From an uncultured Arenicella sp. (GTDB lineage: Bacteria > Pseudomonadota > Gammaproteobacteria > Arenicellales > Arenicellaceae): a stretch of 47,743 nt of DNA. The translations under genes were made by a program, and so were the position numbers. Positions 35,870 to 45,713 of this stretch are shown in pieces. The stretch is from assembly GCA_937973905.1 (NCBI GenBank), contig CALJJR010000081.1:1-47743 (forward strand), written 5' to 3'. The notes under the pieces are model-generated. The model was given only the letters and a program-made list of their open reading frames with translations, searched no databases and was not told the origin of the DNA. The stretch's first letter is position 1; every line of letters begins with the position of its first letter.

Positions 35870-38100
35870 TCTGGTTCAGCTTCGTCGATCTGCGGGTTCA
35901 GCTCAGTGCTGTTGTGACGACCTTGAAAGGCACTTCTGGCATTGCGACACGCTTGATCTGCGGTAACATCATCGAGCAAACCTTCGGCCAACAATGATAA
36001 TCCGCCGGTTGAAACGGCGGCGCCTACGCTGAGGCCAGTTTCAGCAAGCCCGGTGGCGCTTATTTCTGGCTGTGGTCGACTGAGTGTGCCGCCGAGTTTT
36101 ACCGCCTTCGCCAGGGAGCTCAAGCTAGCGCCAAGTGAACGCTTGGATTTGGGGTTAAACCGTAGATCCAGCTTTTCAGTCTGCAGGTTTATTTTGCCCG
36201 TGCCAACAATCGCAAGTTTTGACGTCTCCATCGCGATTGAGTTTTTTGCCTGCAATACGCCTTGTTCGACTCTTAGGTTTATTACCGCGCAATCAAGCTT
36301 AGTGGATGGGTCGGATTTTGTGAAAGGATTCAGCTTTTGCAGCGTCCCCAAAATCAAATCGGAACCAAGAATTTCAAAGCCTCCTTGGGTGATTTCTCCT
36401 GCGCCGATATTGGCATAGATATGGCCGCTTAGATTTTTCGCCAGATCTCGAGCAGACAAGCCTTCACTGCTTAATTGCACATTACCATTGACCAAGCCGC
36501 CTTTAATTTGACCCGATTCAATCAAGCCCGATTTAGACATATCAACTTCGCTAAATTTTAAGCCTAAAAACGTGGTGACGCCGCTGGAGCCAGGCTCTAT
36601 ATTGAGGTCGGCGGTAACTTCACCAGCATTCAGACTGGCAGCAAGCGTATCAATATTCAGGCCATTTGAGTTGAGACGTATTGGCAGGCTCAACGATCGG
36701 ATCTCCGATTGGTACAGGGATAATGCATCAACACGCAGCTGGCCTTCAATTGCAAAGGAATTAATCCAAGACCAATCGATCGGCTCTGGTGAAAAAACGG
36801 GCTCAGTAATTGACTCTTGTTCTTGCGGTTGCGTTTCTGCTGCGGGTGGTGATGGATCAACCACGACAATTTTCTTAGAATTCAGGTCGAATTCAATTGC
36901 GTTGTTATCTGATGGCTCTAGTGGGGCTTCGATGGTTCCGTTGAGGTCTGAATCACCTAACGTTGCAGCGAGCTTACTTAGGCTGATTTTCTCATTGGTG
37001 AGGCCCACCATTGCTTTCGCGTTTAAGGGTATATATTGATTAATGAACTCGTTGTCGATAGTCAACCAAGGAGGGACGCTGGAAATAGAGAGGTCAAGAT
37101 CAAGATTATTTTGGGCCATGTAATTAAGATTAAATCGCCCAGTTGCGTTGCCTTTGAGATCTCCGGTATGCGCCTTCATGGAACCTTCAACATCGGCGCC
37201 AAGTGTGGTAGAGGCCAGCGGTTTGAGTTGGAATTCCAGATCGACTCTGTCCTTTATTTCTAGTGACTCCGATGCGGCTACATCGATGTCTGCAGAGAGG
37301 TGGCCAGCAATATCTTCGCCAAGATTAATGCGCCCATTAAGATTTTTTATCCGCCCTTGAGGGAGGATTAGTTCGCCTATCTGGAGGTTAAATTGAGTGC
37401 CCGAAAGTTGCTTCAGCCAGCCCCAATCTAACTCGCTTTCAGCTGTGGTGTCGTCCTGATTTGCTTCGGCAACGCTTAGCAGACCAGTTAAATCCAGCTG
37501 CGGAATTTTTATCTCTACTTTGTCTCCCTGCTCACTCTGACTGAGTGCAGCCAAGGCGTTGATCAAAATGGCTTGTGTTTGGTCCAGATAGTTTGCTTTG
37601 ACTTCCAATTCGAGTGTGTTTGTCTTTTTTGACCAATTACTCAACTGCTGAATTTCAAGTTCATTTTGAGAGTCGATTCGTAGAGTCACGTTTTCAGTGT
37701 CCACTCGCGCGATGTTCAGGAGCTCGAAAAGGTTCACAGATGATTGAACCGTCGTGTTTGCTGGAGAATTGGGCGTTGACTCTAGGGCGCGTAAATCTAT
37801 GAATCCGTCGTTGCCTTTTATCAAGGCATAAGGAGCGCGTCTGGCGAACACATCTGACCAGTAGGTGGTAGCCTCAACGCTATTTAGTTTCGCTATTTCT
37901 TTGTCATGCAAAGAAAGTCCAAAACCTGCGATTTTCAAACGGGGTGGAAAATAGCGAGCATCGACAGACTCGGCGCTGACAACGTAGTCAGAACCAAGAT
38001 TAATCGCAGCGATTAATATCTGCGGGCTAAATCTGATTAGGAGGAGGGCGGCGCACAAAACGAGCAACAGGCCGACAATACCCCGTGAGAACCATTTCAT
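35866..38100 (-). CDS. AsmA-family envelope protein
   Basis: 744 aa. An N-terminal anchor GIVGLLLVLCAALLLIRF (about 7-24) is followed by the AsmA_N-type FSPQILIAAINLGSDYVV. Repetitive beta-rich blocks such as LNGRINLGEDIAGHLSADIDV and LSGHIYANIGAGEITQGGFEI fill the middle, and the C-terminal AsmA segment reads FTKSDPSTKLDCAVINLRVEQG, then SLGASLSSLAKAVKLGGTLSRPQPE. AsmA proteins sit in the inner membrane, span the periplasm and act in phospholipid or outer-membrane homeostasis. The ATG at 38100 lies 169 bp from the ALDH gene stop. Partner unknown. Confidence 0.85.
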   Translation of the reverse strand: MKWFSRGIVGLLLVLCAALLLIRFSPQILIAAINLGSDYVVSAESVDARYFPPRLKIAGFGLSLHDKEIAKLNSVEATTYWSDVFARRAPYALIKGNDGFIDLRALESTPNSPANTTVQSSVNLFELLNIARVDTENVTLRIDSQNELEIQQLSNWSKKTNTLELEVKANYLDQTQAILINALAALSQSEQGDKVEIKIPQLDLTGLLSVAEANQDDTTAESELDWGWLKQLSGTQFNLQIGELILPQGRIKNLNGRINLGEDIAGHLSADIDVAASESLEIKDRVDLEFQLKPLASTTLGADVEGSMKAHTGDLKGNATGRFNLNYMAQNNLDLDLSISSVPPWLTIDNEFINQYIPLNAKAMVGLTNEKISLSKLAATLGDSDLNGTIEAPLEPSDNNAIEFDLNSKKIVVVDPSPPAAETQPQEQESITEPVFSPEPIDWSWINSFAIEGQLRVDALSLYQSEIRSLSLPIRLNSNGLNIDTLAASLNAGEVTADLNIEPGSSGVTTFLGLKFSEVDMSKSGLIESGQIKGGLVNGNVQLSSEGLSARDLAKNLSGHIYANIGAGEITQGGFEILGSDLILGTLQKLNPFTKSDPSTKLDCAVINLRVEQGVLQAKNSIAMETSKLAIVGTGKINLQTEKLDLRFNPKSKRSLGASLSSLAKAVKLGGTLSRPQPEISATGLAETGLSVGAAVSTGGLSLLAEGLLDDVTADQACRNARSAFQGRHNSTELNPQIDEAEPD

Positions 38101-38116
38101 GGAATCGAGTGGGTTG

Positions 38117-38160
38117 AAAAAATGCTAACCCACCCATTGTGAGCCAATGCAGTGAGTGGG
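38117..38160 (-). terminator. Probable terminator of the ALS-ALDH operon
   Basis: On the minus strand CCCACTCA (38160-38153) pairs with TGGGTGGG (38136-38129), eight pairs with one G-U, around a 16-base loop. Seven bases on comes a run of six T (38122-38117). It lies between the ALDH stop and the AsmA start. Confidence 0.45.
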
Positions 38161-38269
38161 GGGTGCGAATTACAGTTGCTTAAGATACGTTACATGCATG
38201 AAGATTGCGTTTCGCATCGCCAGATTTCAGCCCTTGGTGATTCGGGCCGCTCAAACCTTGCATACGCGT

Positions 38270-39661
38270 CTACAAAACGCTGCTTTTAATAACAATCATT
38301 TTGTCACGTGTCATCTCATGCATTGAGTACGGAATTCCGCCCATACCCATGCCTGACGCATCCCGGCCACCAAAAGGCATCCAGTCAACTCGAAATGCAG
38401 TATGGTCATTAACCATAACTGCAGTGGCATTCAAACGGTTGCCCATATCGAGCGCGTCGTCCAGATCTTTGGTAAAGACGGCTGCTTGAAAATGAAAGGG
38501 CAGTTGATTTGCGCGCTTTACCGCATCGTCTTTATCGTCGTAAGAATAGACGCATACCACGGGGCCAAATATTTCTGACTTGGAAACTTCAGCTTCATCA
38601 GGCGCATCCAGAATTACCGTCGGTTGGTAACATGTAGCGGATATTCTCTCACCGCCACAGAGCACCTTGCCACCCAGTTCACGTGCTTCATTCACCCATG
38701 CTTCAACGCGATCTACTTCGCCAGGATCAATTAATGGGCCGACTTCTGTGGCCGGGTCAAGTTGGTCACCGACCTGCATTTTCGAAGCCCGGTCAGCAAG
38801 GCCTTGCGCCACTTGCTCCGCCATACTGGCATGCACAAAGACTCGTTGAACTGAGACGCAAACCTGGCCGGCATGATAAAACCCGCCTTTAGCGAGCAAA
38901 TCGAGCATGGGCTCTGTGTCTGCGCTTTGATCTACGATGACCGGTGCGGCACCACCGTGTTCTAACGCGTAACGCGTCCCTGGAGCGAGTTTTGAAGCCA
39001 ACATCCAACCAACGCGTCCAGAACCGATAAACGATAAAAAGTTCACCCGCGAGTCAGTTGCTAGTGAGGTGGCGTCTTGGTTGTTGAGCATCAATGCTTG
39101 GCACCACTCAGGTGGTAATCCCGCTTCATGCAAGATTTCGACCATCTTGAAGCATGACATTGGCGTCGAAGAAGCCGGTTTAACAATGACCGGACAACCC
39201 ACGGCGATGGCGGGCACGGTTTGGTGCACAATGAGATTCAAAGGATGATTGAACGCGCTCAGTGAAGCCACAACACCAATCGGTTCACGCTGGGTGAAGG
39301 CCAAACGATTGGCCGATGACTCGGTATGGCCCATCGGGATTTGTGTGCCTTTAATCTCTGGGATGTGTTCAATGGCTAATTTCACACCATTGATAGCCCT
39401 TAATACTTCAACCTTTGAATCCATATAGGGCTTACCGCCTTCGGAGGCCGCCAATTTGGTTAATTCCTCAATTTGACCGCTCATGATTTCTACGGTTCGC
39501 TCTAGAATCGCAATGCGTTGGTAGGCCGGTAACCATTTTGAGCGGTCTTCAGCTAGGTCATGTGCTGTCGCCAGCGCACTCTCAAGCGCATCTGCATCGG
39601 CGAGCTCCAGCTCGGTGATTACGCTGAGATCGTAAGGGTTGAGGATTTGTTTGGTAGCCAT
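38270..39661 (-). CDS. NAD(P)-dependent aldehyde dehydrogenase
   Basis: 463 aa, a compact ALDH. Features in order: FNHPLNLIVHQTVPAIAVGCPVIVKP (cofactor binding, ~134), FIGSGRVGWML, YALEHGGAAPVIV with the general-base Glu near 233, and GQVCVSVQR with the nucleophile Cys near 266. The FGPVVCVYSY segment closes the catalytic half. It lies 42 bp after the acetolactate-synthase-like gene on the same strand, so the aldehyde may be a product of that ThDP enzyme. It could also act on 4-guanidinobutyraldehyde from the aruHI pathway 22 kb away, but nothing here proves that. Confidence 0.87.
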   Translation of the reverse strand: MATKQILNPYDLSVITELELADADALESALATAHDLAEDRSKWLPAYQRIAILERTVEIMSGQIEELTKLAASEGGKPYMDSKVEVLRAINGVKLAIEHIPEIKGTQIPMGHTESSANRLAFTQREPIGVVASLSAFNHPLNLIVHQTVPAIAVGCPVIVKPASSTPMSCFKMVEILHEAGLPPEWCQALMLNNQDATSLATDSRVNFLSFIGSGRVGWMLASKLAPGTRYALEHGGAAPVIVDQSADTEPMLDLLAKGGFYHAGQVCVSVQRVFVHASMAEQVAQGLADRASKMQVGDQLDPATEVGPLIDPGEVDRVEAWVNEARELGGKVLCGGERISATCYQPTVILDAPDEAEVSKSEIFGPVVCVYSYDDKDDAVKRANQLPFHFQAAVFTKDLDDALDMGNRLNATAVMVNDHTAFRVDWMPFGGRDASGMGMGGIPYSMHEMTRDKMIVIKSSVL

Positions 39662-39703
39662 AGAGGTTTCCTATCAGATAGCGGAGTGTTTGCTGAGTAA
39701 GGC

Positions 39704-41344
39704 TTAAATTATGCAGGCGCTTTCCTTAATAAGCACATTCAGAATCGAGTGATTGAGCGAATAGTCGATGGGTAAATCGATTAGGTGCACGCCCTTACTA
39801 TTAAGTGCCGTATCTAATACCGATTCGAATTCGTCATGCGACTCTGGCCGGTAACCATGAGCCCCGAAGCTCTCAGCGTATTGAATGAAATTTGGATTAT
39901 TGAAATCAAGACCAAAATTGTTGAATCCCATCCCTTCTTGCTTCCACTTGATCATTCCATAAGCACTGTCATTGAGGATAATTACCACCAAATCGAGATC
40001 CATTCGTACTGCGGTCTCGAGTTCTTGAGAATTCATTAAAAAGCCGCCATCGCCGTTGATCGAGACCACTTTGCGATCGGGGTGGAGTTGTTTGGCCATC
40101 ATGGCAGAGGGCAGGCCGGCACCCATGGTTGCCAATGCGTTGTCCAGCAGCATAGTGTTCTGCTCGTAGCATGGATAGTTGCGTGCAAACCAAATTTTGT
40201 AAACGCCGTTGTCTAGGGTCACGATGTCTTTAGCGTCGAGTTTACCGCGTAACATATTGACAAGCCTTTGTGGCAATACTGGGAAGCGTTTATCTTCGAA
40301 GTACTTGGTAACGTGTGCGTCCACTTCGTTGCGCACGCGCTCAAAGTACCCCCAATCCTTGTTTTCATCGATAGATACTGACTCGGTGATGCCCTCAATG
40401 CTGTTAGAAATATCACCCACCACATTTAATTGGGGGAAGTACACATCGTCAACTTGAGCGCTGAAAAAGTTGATATGAATAACTTTTTTGCCGTCTTTCT
40501 CCATGAAAAAGGGTGGCTTTTCGATGACGTCATGGCCAACGTTAATAATCAAGTCTGAACGTTCGATTGCGCAGTGCACATAGTCATCTGCAGAGAGGGC
40601 CGCGGTGCCTAAAAACTTGTCGTGGCGCTCGTCAATAACACCCTTGCCGAGTTGGGTATTAAAAAAGTAGATGCCGGTTTTGTCGACAAACTCACGCAGA
40701 GCTTCTGAAGTACGTTGGCGATTTGCGCCTGCGCCGATTAATAACAATGGAAGCTCCGCAGCTTCAATCATTTTTACGGCTTCTTGAATTGCTGCAGAAT
40801 CTGCACTTGGTCGACGATGACCAATTACTTCAAACAGTTCGGCATCGGTCTCTTCTTCAGCAATATCTTCAGGTAGCTCGATATACACGGCGCCTGGTCG
40901 TTCTTCCATGGCGCGGCGAAATCCCTCGCGCACCATGTAAGGAACATTTGCACCATCTACAACTTGGACTGAGTATTTGGTGATCGGCTTCATGAGATCA
41001 ACCACGTCTACAATTTGAAAACGACCTTGCTTGCTTTTGCGGATCGGTTTTTGACCGGCCAACATAATCATCGGCATGGCACCCAGTTGCGCGTAGGCGG
41101 CACTGGTCACAAAGTTCGTTGCCCCAGGGCCGAGTGTGGACAAGCAAACACCCGGTTTGCCAGTCAGACGACCATAAGTGGCAGCCATAAATCCAGCAGC
41201 TTGTTCATGACGGGTCAACACGAGTTTGATCGACGAGCCTTGTAGTGAATCGAGAAAATCTAAGTTTTCTTCACCCGGTATGCCGAAGATGTATTCGACT
41301 CCTTCATTTTCCAGTGCGCGTACGAACAAATCCGATGTTTTCAT
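39704..41344 (-). CDS. Acetolactate synthase large-subunit-like ThDP enzyme
   Basis: 546 aa. The ThDP-activating Glu is in LTRHEQAAGFMAATYGRLTG. The metal-diphosphate motif is NGDGGFLMNSQELETAV...IILNDSAYGMIKWKQ, strongly like catabolic AlsS. FGIPGEENLDFLDSL opens the fold. A GAGGG site lies seven bases before the ATG. AlsS-type enzymes condense two pyruvates to 2-acetolactate, but no regulatory subunit or acetolactate decarboxylase is nearby, and the partner is an aldehyde dehydrogenase, so another 2-oxoacid substrate is possible. It is a distinct paralogue of the aruI product in this window. Confidence 0.85.
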   Translation of the reverse strand: MKTSDLFVRALENEGVEYIFGIPGEENLDFLDSLQGSSIKLVLTRHEQAAGFMAATYGRLTGKPGVCLSTLGPGATNFVTSAAYAQLGAMPMIMLAGQKPIRKSKQGRFQIVDVVDLMKPITKYSVQVVDGANVPYMVREGFRRAMEERPGAVYIELPEDIAEEETDAELFEVIGHRRPSADSAAIQEAVKMIEAAELPLLLIGAGANRQRTSEALREFVDKTGIYFFNTQLGKGVIDERHDKFLGTAALSADDYVHCAIERSDLIINVGHDVIEKPPFFMEKDGKKVIHINFFSAQVDDVYFPQLNVVGDISNSIEGITESVSIDENKDWGYFERVRNEVDAHVTKYFEDKRFPVLPQRLVNMLRGKLDAKDIVTLDNGVYKIWFARNYPCYEQNTMLLDNALATMGAGLPSAMMAKQLHPDRKVVSINGDGGFLMNSQELETAVRMDLDLVVIILNDSAYGMIKWKQEGMGFNNFGLDFNNPNFIQYAESFGAHGYRPESHDEFESVLDTALNSKGVHLIDLPIDYSLNHSILNVLIKESACII

Positions 41345-41530
41345 AGAATTACCCTCAAAGTTTATTGGTTGTTTCCCTCAGACCAGATCGGCCCCATTGA
41401 TCTGACAGACGCCTCATTGCCATCTATTGCAACGATTGTCCAGAAAGGATACTCCTAATCGACATTGAATTTAAGTACCCAAAAGGGTGAGAAGAGGCGG
41501 ATATTGGTGAGACTTGTTGAGTGAACACAA

Positions 41531-41556
41531 AAAAAGGCAGCCTAAGCTGCCTTTTT
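41531..41556 (-). terminator. Terminator after aceA
   Basis: GGCAGC (41536-41541) pairs with GCTGCC (41546-41551) around a four-base loop, flanked by A5 on one side and T5 on the other. On the aceA strand it starts 20 bases after the stop and ends in a T-run. The symmetry lets it also terminate in the other direction. Confidence 0.88.
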
Positions 41557-41576
41557 CCGGGATGAATCGATTTGAA

Positions 41577-43172
41577 CTAGCCAAACTGGTTCATCGTATT
41601 GTCTTCGCCAGCTGCTTTTAATGCCGCGTCGCCGGAGAAATACTCTTTGTGGTCATCACCAATGTTTGAACCCGCCATGTCTTGGTGTTTAACACAAGCA
41701 AGCCCTTGACGGATTTCTTGGCGTTGTACGCCTTTAACATAAGCGAGCATGCCGTCTTCTCCGAAATACCCCTTGGCCAAATTGTCAGTAGACAGTGCGG
41801 CTGTATGGTAAGTGGGTAGTGTAATGAGGTGATGGAAAATACCTGCGTCACGTGCTCCGTCTTTTTGGAAGCTTTGGATCATGTCGTCGGCGCGCGCTGA
41901 CAATTCTGTATCGTCATACTTAACATCCATGAGTTCGTCACGGTTGTATGCGCTGACGTCTTCACCTGCATCGGCCATAGCATCAAAGGCTTGTTGGCGG
42001 AAACTCAAGGTCCAGTTAAACGAAGGAGAATTGTTGTACACAAGCTTGGCGTTCGGAACCACCTCACGAATGCGGTTTACCATGCCACCGATTTGGCCAA
42101 CATGCGGCTTCTCGGTTTCAATCCAGATTAGGTCGGCGCCATTTTGTAGGCTGGTGATGCAATCGAGAACACAACGATCTTCGCCAGTTCCTTCACGAAA
42201 TTGAAACAAGCCACTTGGCAAACGCTTAGGTCGAACCAAGCTGCCATTGCGGTGAATAACCACATCGCCATTTTGCATTTGGGCTGGCGTGAGCTCTTCA
42301 CAATCGAGAAAGGCATTATATTGATCACCAATATCACCGGGCTCTGCAGTCACAGCGATTTGCTTAGTGAGGCCAGCACCCAATGAGTCTGTGCGCGCAA
42401 CAATAACGCCATCATCAACGCCGAGTTCCATAAATGCGTAACGAACAGCGCGAATCTTAGCCAAGAAATCGGCATGTGGGACGGTAACCTTGCCATCTTG
42501 GTGACCGCACTGCTTCTCGTCGGAAACTTGGTTCTCAATTTGAATTGCGCAAGCACCGGCTTCAATCATTTGCTTGGCTAGTAGGTAAGTGGCTTCCTCG
42601 TTACCAAAGCCCGCATCGATGTCGGCGATAATTGGCACAACATGCGTCTCAAAATTATCAATTTTGTCTTGAATAGCCGCTTTGTCGGCGGCATTGCCTG
42701 CCGCACGAGCTGCATCAAGCGCTTTGAACAAGTGGCGCAATTCGCGGGCATCCGCTTGTCGTAAAAAGGTGTAAAGCTCTTCAATCAGTTTGGGCACACT
42801 GGTCTTTTCGTGCATCGATTGATCTGGCAGCGGGCCGAACTCAGAACGCAAAGCAGCGATCATCCAACCAGAAAGATACAGATAACGCTTGTTGGTTGTA
42901 CCGTGGTGTTTTTTTACCGCAATCATTTTTTGTTGCGCGATAAATCCGTGCCAGCAACCCAACGACTGTGTGTACTTGCTCGAATCAGCATCATATTCAC
43001 CCATGTCTTGGCGCATGATGGCGGCGGTGTACTTGGCAATTTCTAAGCCGGTTTGAAATCGGTTTTGCAGCTTCATGCGCGCCGCGTATTCTGGGTTAAT
43101 TCCGTTCCAGCTGGGGCCGTTATCGGCGATCAAGCTGGCTGCAGAATCGATACTGTCTTGATAAGTTGACAT
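41577..43172 (-). CDS. aceA: Isocitrate lyase (large form)
   Basis: 531 aa, the size of large-form isocitrate lyase. The start is ATG 43172, with AGGAAA seven bases upstream; an open frame 16 codons longer lacks a site. The active-site loop reads EKQCGHQDGKVTVP, with the catalytic cysteine, and PIIADIDAGFGNEEATY supplies metal-binding aspartates. VIWIETEKPHVGQ-like and VYNNSPSFNW segments fit the family. It splits isocitrate to succinate and glyoxylate, which malate synthase next door then uses. The divergent gap to glcB is 303 bp. Needed for growth on acetate or fatty acids. Confidence 0.95.
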   Translation of the reverse strand: MSTYQDSIDSAASLIADNGPSWNGINPEYAARMKLQNRFQTGLEIAKYTAAIMRQDMGEYDADSSKYTQSLGCWHGFIAQQKMIAVKKHHGTTNKRYLYLSGWMIAALRSEFGPLPDQSMHEKTSVPKLIEELYTFLRQADARELRHLFKALDAARAAGNAADKAAIQDKIDNFETHVVPIIADIDAGFGNEEATYLLAKQMIEAGACAIQIENQVSDEKQCGHQDGKVTVPHADFLAKIRAVRYAFMELGVDDGVIVARTDSLGAGLTKQIAVTAEPGDIGDQYNAFLDCEELTPAQMQNGDVVIHRNGSLVRPKRLPSGLFQFREGTGEDRCVLDCITSLQNGADLIWIETEKPHVGQIGGMVNRIREVVPNAKLVYNNSPSFNWTLSFRQQAFDAMADAGEDVSAYNRDELMDVKYDDTELSARADDMIQSFQKDGARDAGIFHHLITLPTYHTAALSTDNLAKGYFGEDGMLAYVKGVQRQEIRQGLACVKHQDMAGSNIGDDHKEYFSGDAALKAAGEDNTMNQFG

Positions 43173-43475
43173 ACTGCTTTCCTGCCCTAAGGTCTGTTTG
43201 GGAGAGGTGATATGGTTCATAATTCAGTGATATTTGGTTGTATCCGGTCTTTTGTAACGGCGCAACCATACTGCCCAAGCCTAAGCCCTAAAAGGGTTTG
43301 AGACTTATAATTGCCATTCGCCGGGCAAATAATAGCGTGGTCATTCACCATTTTTCTTATAAATTCCTTAACTATTCATTAAATAAATAATAGCTATCGA
43401 ATCCATGCTCGTAAATGACCGGTAGAATCGCGCTCGAACCAATAACTACTGACGAACTTTATCGGGTCGTTCTCC
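43173..43475. promoter_or_regulatory. Divergent aceA-glcB control region
   Basis: 303 bases with both genes reading outward. Two small dyads are visible: CCCT-AAA-AGGG (43286-43296) and TTGCC-N8-GGCAA (43311-43328). Neither regulator nor promoter is certain. An AT-rich stretch at 43350-43395 precedes a weak TAGAAT (43423-43428) that could be the glcB -10. On the aceA side TTGCGC-N17-TACAAC is a poor candidate. Confidence 0.4.
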
Positions 43476-45653
43476 ATGAATTCTTCCGCTCAAATGATTG
43501 AAAAATCCGGCCTTCAGGTCGATGCATCCCTAGTGTCTTTTATTGAAGCAGAAGTGCTGCCAGGGTTGCCTGTTGATGCCGACTCATTTTGGCGGTCCTT
43601 GGCCAACGTCATCAGTGATCTAACACCGCGTAACAAAGCCCTGTTGGCTGAGCGTGAGTCGCTGCAGACCAAGATTGACGATTGGTGTCGACAACATAAA
43701 GGCAGTTTTGATGCCTCAAGCTACAAAGCCTTTTTGGAAAAAATCGGTTACTTAGTAGAAGAACAGGGTGCGTTCACGATTGGCACGCAAGGTGTAGATA
43801 CGGAAATCGCTCAGCAAGCGGGCCCACAGTTGGTGGTGCCAACATCGAATGCACGCTTTGCACTCAACGCCACCAATGCACGTTGGGGGAGTCTATACGA
43901 TGCTTTATATGGTACCGATGTGATTTCTGAAGAAGGCGGTGCACACCGCAGTGGACCTTACAACCAAGTCCGCGGCAACAAAGTAATTGCCTATGCGCGA
44001 GCATTGTTGGATGAGCACTTTCCGTTGGCGGAGGGCAGCCATAGCGATGCCACACGTTACTTTATTCAAAACGGCGGTTTGTGGGTATCGCGCGAAAGTT
44101 CCGCTGACACACAGTTAGCAGACCAAGCTCAGTTTATCGGCATCCAAGGCAGCGCCGAGCAACCAAGCTCAGTTTTATTGCGTAATAACGGCCTTCATCT
44201 TGCGATTGAAATCGACGCTGATTCTGCAATTGGCCAAACCGACAAAGCCGGTGTTAAAGATTTGACCCTCGAAGCCGCGGTCACCGCCATTCAGGATTTT
44301 GAAGATTCTGTTGCGGCGGTCGATGCGCAAGACAAAATCGGTGTATACCGAAATTGGTTAGGCTTGATGAAGGGCGATTTAGCTGACACCTTTGAGAAGG
44401 GCGGCAAGTTGATGACGCGTGAACTGGTTGCCGACAAAGTCTATCAATCGTCGGCCGGTGAAGAAGTGGTCTTGCACGGACGCAGCTTGCTGTTCTGTCG
44501 CAACGTCGGTCACTTGATGAGCAATCCCGCGATTCTCGATCAAAGCGGTGAAGAGGTACAAGAGGGCATCATGGACGCAATGATCAGCGTGCTGATCGCC
44601 ATGCATGATATTAAAGGCTTAGGCAAACACCGCAATTCACGAGCAGGCAGCGTATATATCGTTAAGCCGAAAATGCATGGGCCTGCTGAGGTGGCCTTTG
44701 CTAATGATTTGTTTGATCGTGTGGAAGACGAATATCAGCTCGCACGGCACACTATCAAAATCGGTGTTATGGATGAAGAACGCCGCACTACCGTCAATTT
44801 AAAAGAATGCATCCGTCAGGTAAAAGATCGTGTGGTGTTTATCAATACTGGCTTTTTGGATCGTACCGGCGATGAGATTCATACCAGTATGCTGCTTGGC
44901 CCAATGGCGCCAAAAGCAGACATCAAACAACAGCCGTGGATTCATGCTTACGAAGACTGGAACGTTGATATTGGTATTGAATGTGGCTTGCCAGGCAAGG
45001 CTCAAATTGGTAAAGGTATGTGGGCAATGCCCGATGAAATGGCGCACATGATGGAAGCGAAAATTGGTCATCCGACATCCGGTGCCAACACGGCCTGGGT
45101 GCCTTCGCCAAATGGTGCGACCTTGCATGCCATGCACTACCATCAGGTCAATGTGCATGACGTACAACAAGCTTTGTCTGCACGCCCCAGAGCATCACTT
45201 GATGATATTTTAACCATTCCTCTCTGCGCTGACCCAGCAAGTCTCAGCGCCGAGCAAATCCAACACGAGCTGGATAACAATGCGCAAGGCATATTGGGGT
45301 ATGTCGTGCGCTGGGTAGATCAAGGCGTGGGGTGTTCTAAAGTGCCGGATATCAACGACGTAGGTCTCATGGAAGACCGCGCAACCTTGCGTATTTCGAG
45401 TCAACATATCTGTAATTGGTTGGTGCATGAAGTTTGTTCAGCCGAGCAGGTCACCGAAACCTTTCAACGTATGGCGGCAGTGGTCGATCAACAAAATTCC
45501 GCTGATCCAAGTTACACGCCGATGGCGGAAGATTTTGCCGCGAGCTTGGCCTACCAAGCAGCGCTAGATCTAGTGTTTGAAGGTGCAACTCAACCGAGCG
45601 GTTATACCGAGCCATTACTGCACGGATATCGTCTTAAACTCAAAGCGCAATAG
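43476..45653 (+). CDS. glcB: Malate synthase G
   Basis: 725 aa, the length of MSG. The catalytic Arg lies in [23 protein letters not shown], the Cys/Asp region is in the C-terminal part, [22 protein letters not shown] is a family signature, and [22 protein letters not shown] follows. It condenses glyoxylate with acetyl-CoA to malate, completing the glyoxylate shunt with the divergent aceA. Glycolate-oxidase genes, common neighbours of glcB, are not in the window. No strong ribosome site precedes ATG 43476. A perfect hairpin follows the gene. Confidence 0.95.
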   Translation: MNSSAQMIEKSGLQVDASLVSFIEAEVLPGLPVDADSFWRSLANVISDLTPRNKALLAERESLQTKIDDWCRQHKGSFDASSYKAFLEKIGYLVEEQGAFTIGTQGVDTEIAQQAGPQLVVPTSNARFALNATNARWGSLYDALYGTDVISEEGGAHRSGPYNQVRGNKVIAYARALLDEHFPLAEGSHSDATRYFIQNGGLWVSRESSADTQLADQAQFIGIQGSAEQPSSVLLRNNGLHLAIEIDADSAIGQTDKAGVKDLTLEAAVTAIQDFEDSVAAVDAQDKIGVYRNWLGLMKGDLADTFEKGGKLMTRELVADKVYQSSAGEEVVLHGRSLLFCRNVGHLMSNPAILDQSGEEVQEGIMDAMISVLIAMHDIKGLGKHRNSRAGSVYIVKPKMHGPAEVAFANDLFDRVEDEYQLARHTIKIGVMDEERRTTVNLKECIRQVKDRVVFINTGFLDRTGDEIHTSMLLGPMAPKADIKQQPWIHAYEDWNVDIGIECGLPGKAQIGKGMWAMPDEMAHMMEAKIGHPTSGANTAWVPSPNGATLHAMHYHQVNVHDVQQALSARPRASLDDILTIPLCADPASLSAEQIQHELDNNAQGILGYVVRWVDQGVGCSKVPDINDVGLMEDRATLRISSQHICNWLVHEVCSAEQVTETFQRMAAVVDQQNSADPSYTPMAEDFAASLAYQAALDLVFEGATQPSGYTEPLLHGYRLKLKAQ

Positions 45654-45682
45654 CGTCCGGGCAAAGCAGGTGTTAGCATTGC

Positions 45683-45700
45683 GGGGTTGTTTCCAACCCC
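45683..45700 (+). terminator. Hairpin between glcB and mrp
   Basis: GGGGTTG (45683-45689) pairs perfectly with CAACCCC (45694-45700) around TTTC. No T-tract follows, only TCTTG. It lies 30 bases after the glcB stop and 13 before the mrp ATG, so a weak terminator or a translation-control stem are both possible. Confidence 0.4.
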
Positions 45701-45713
45701 TCTTGAAATCTGC

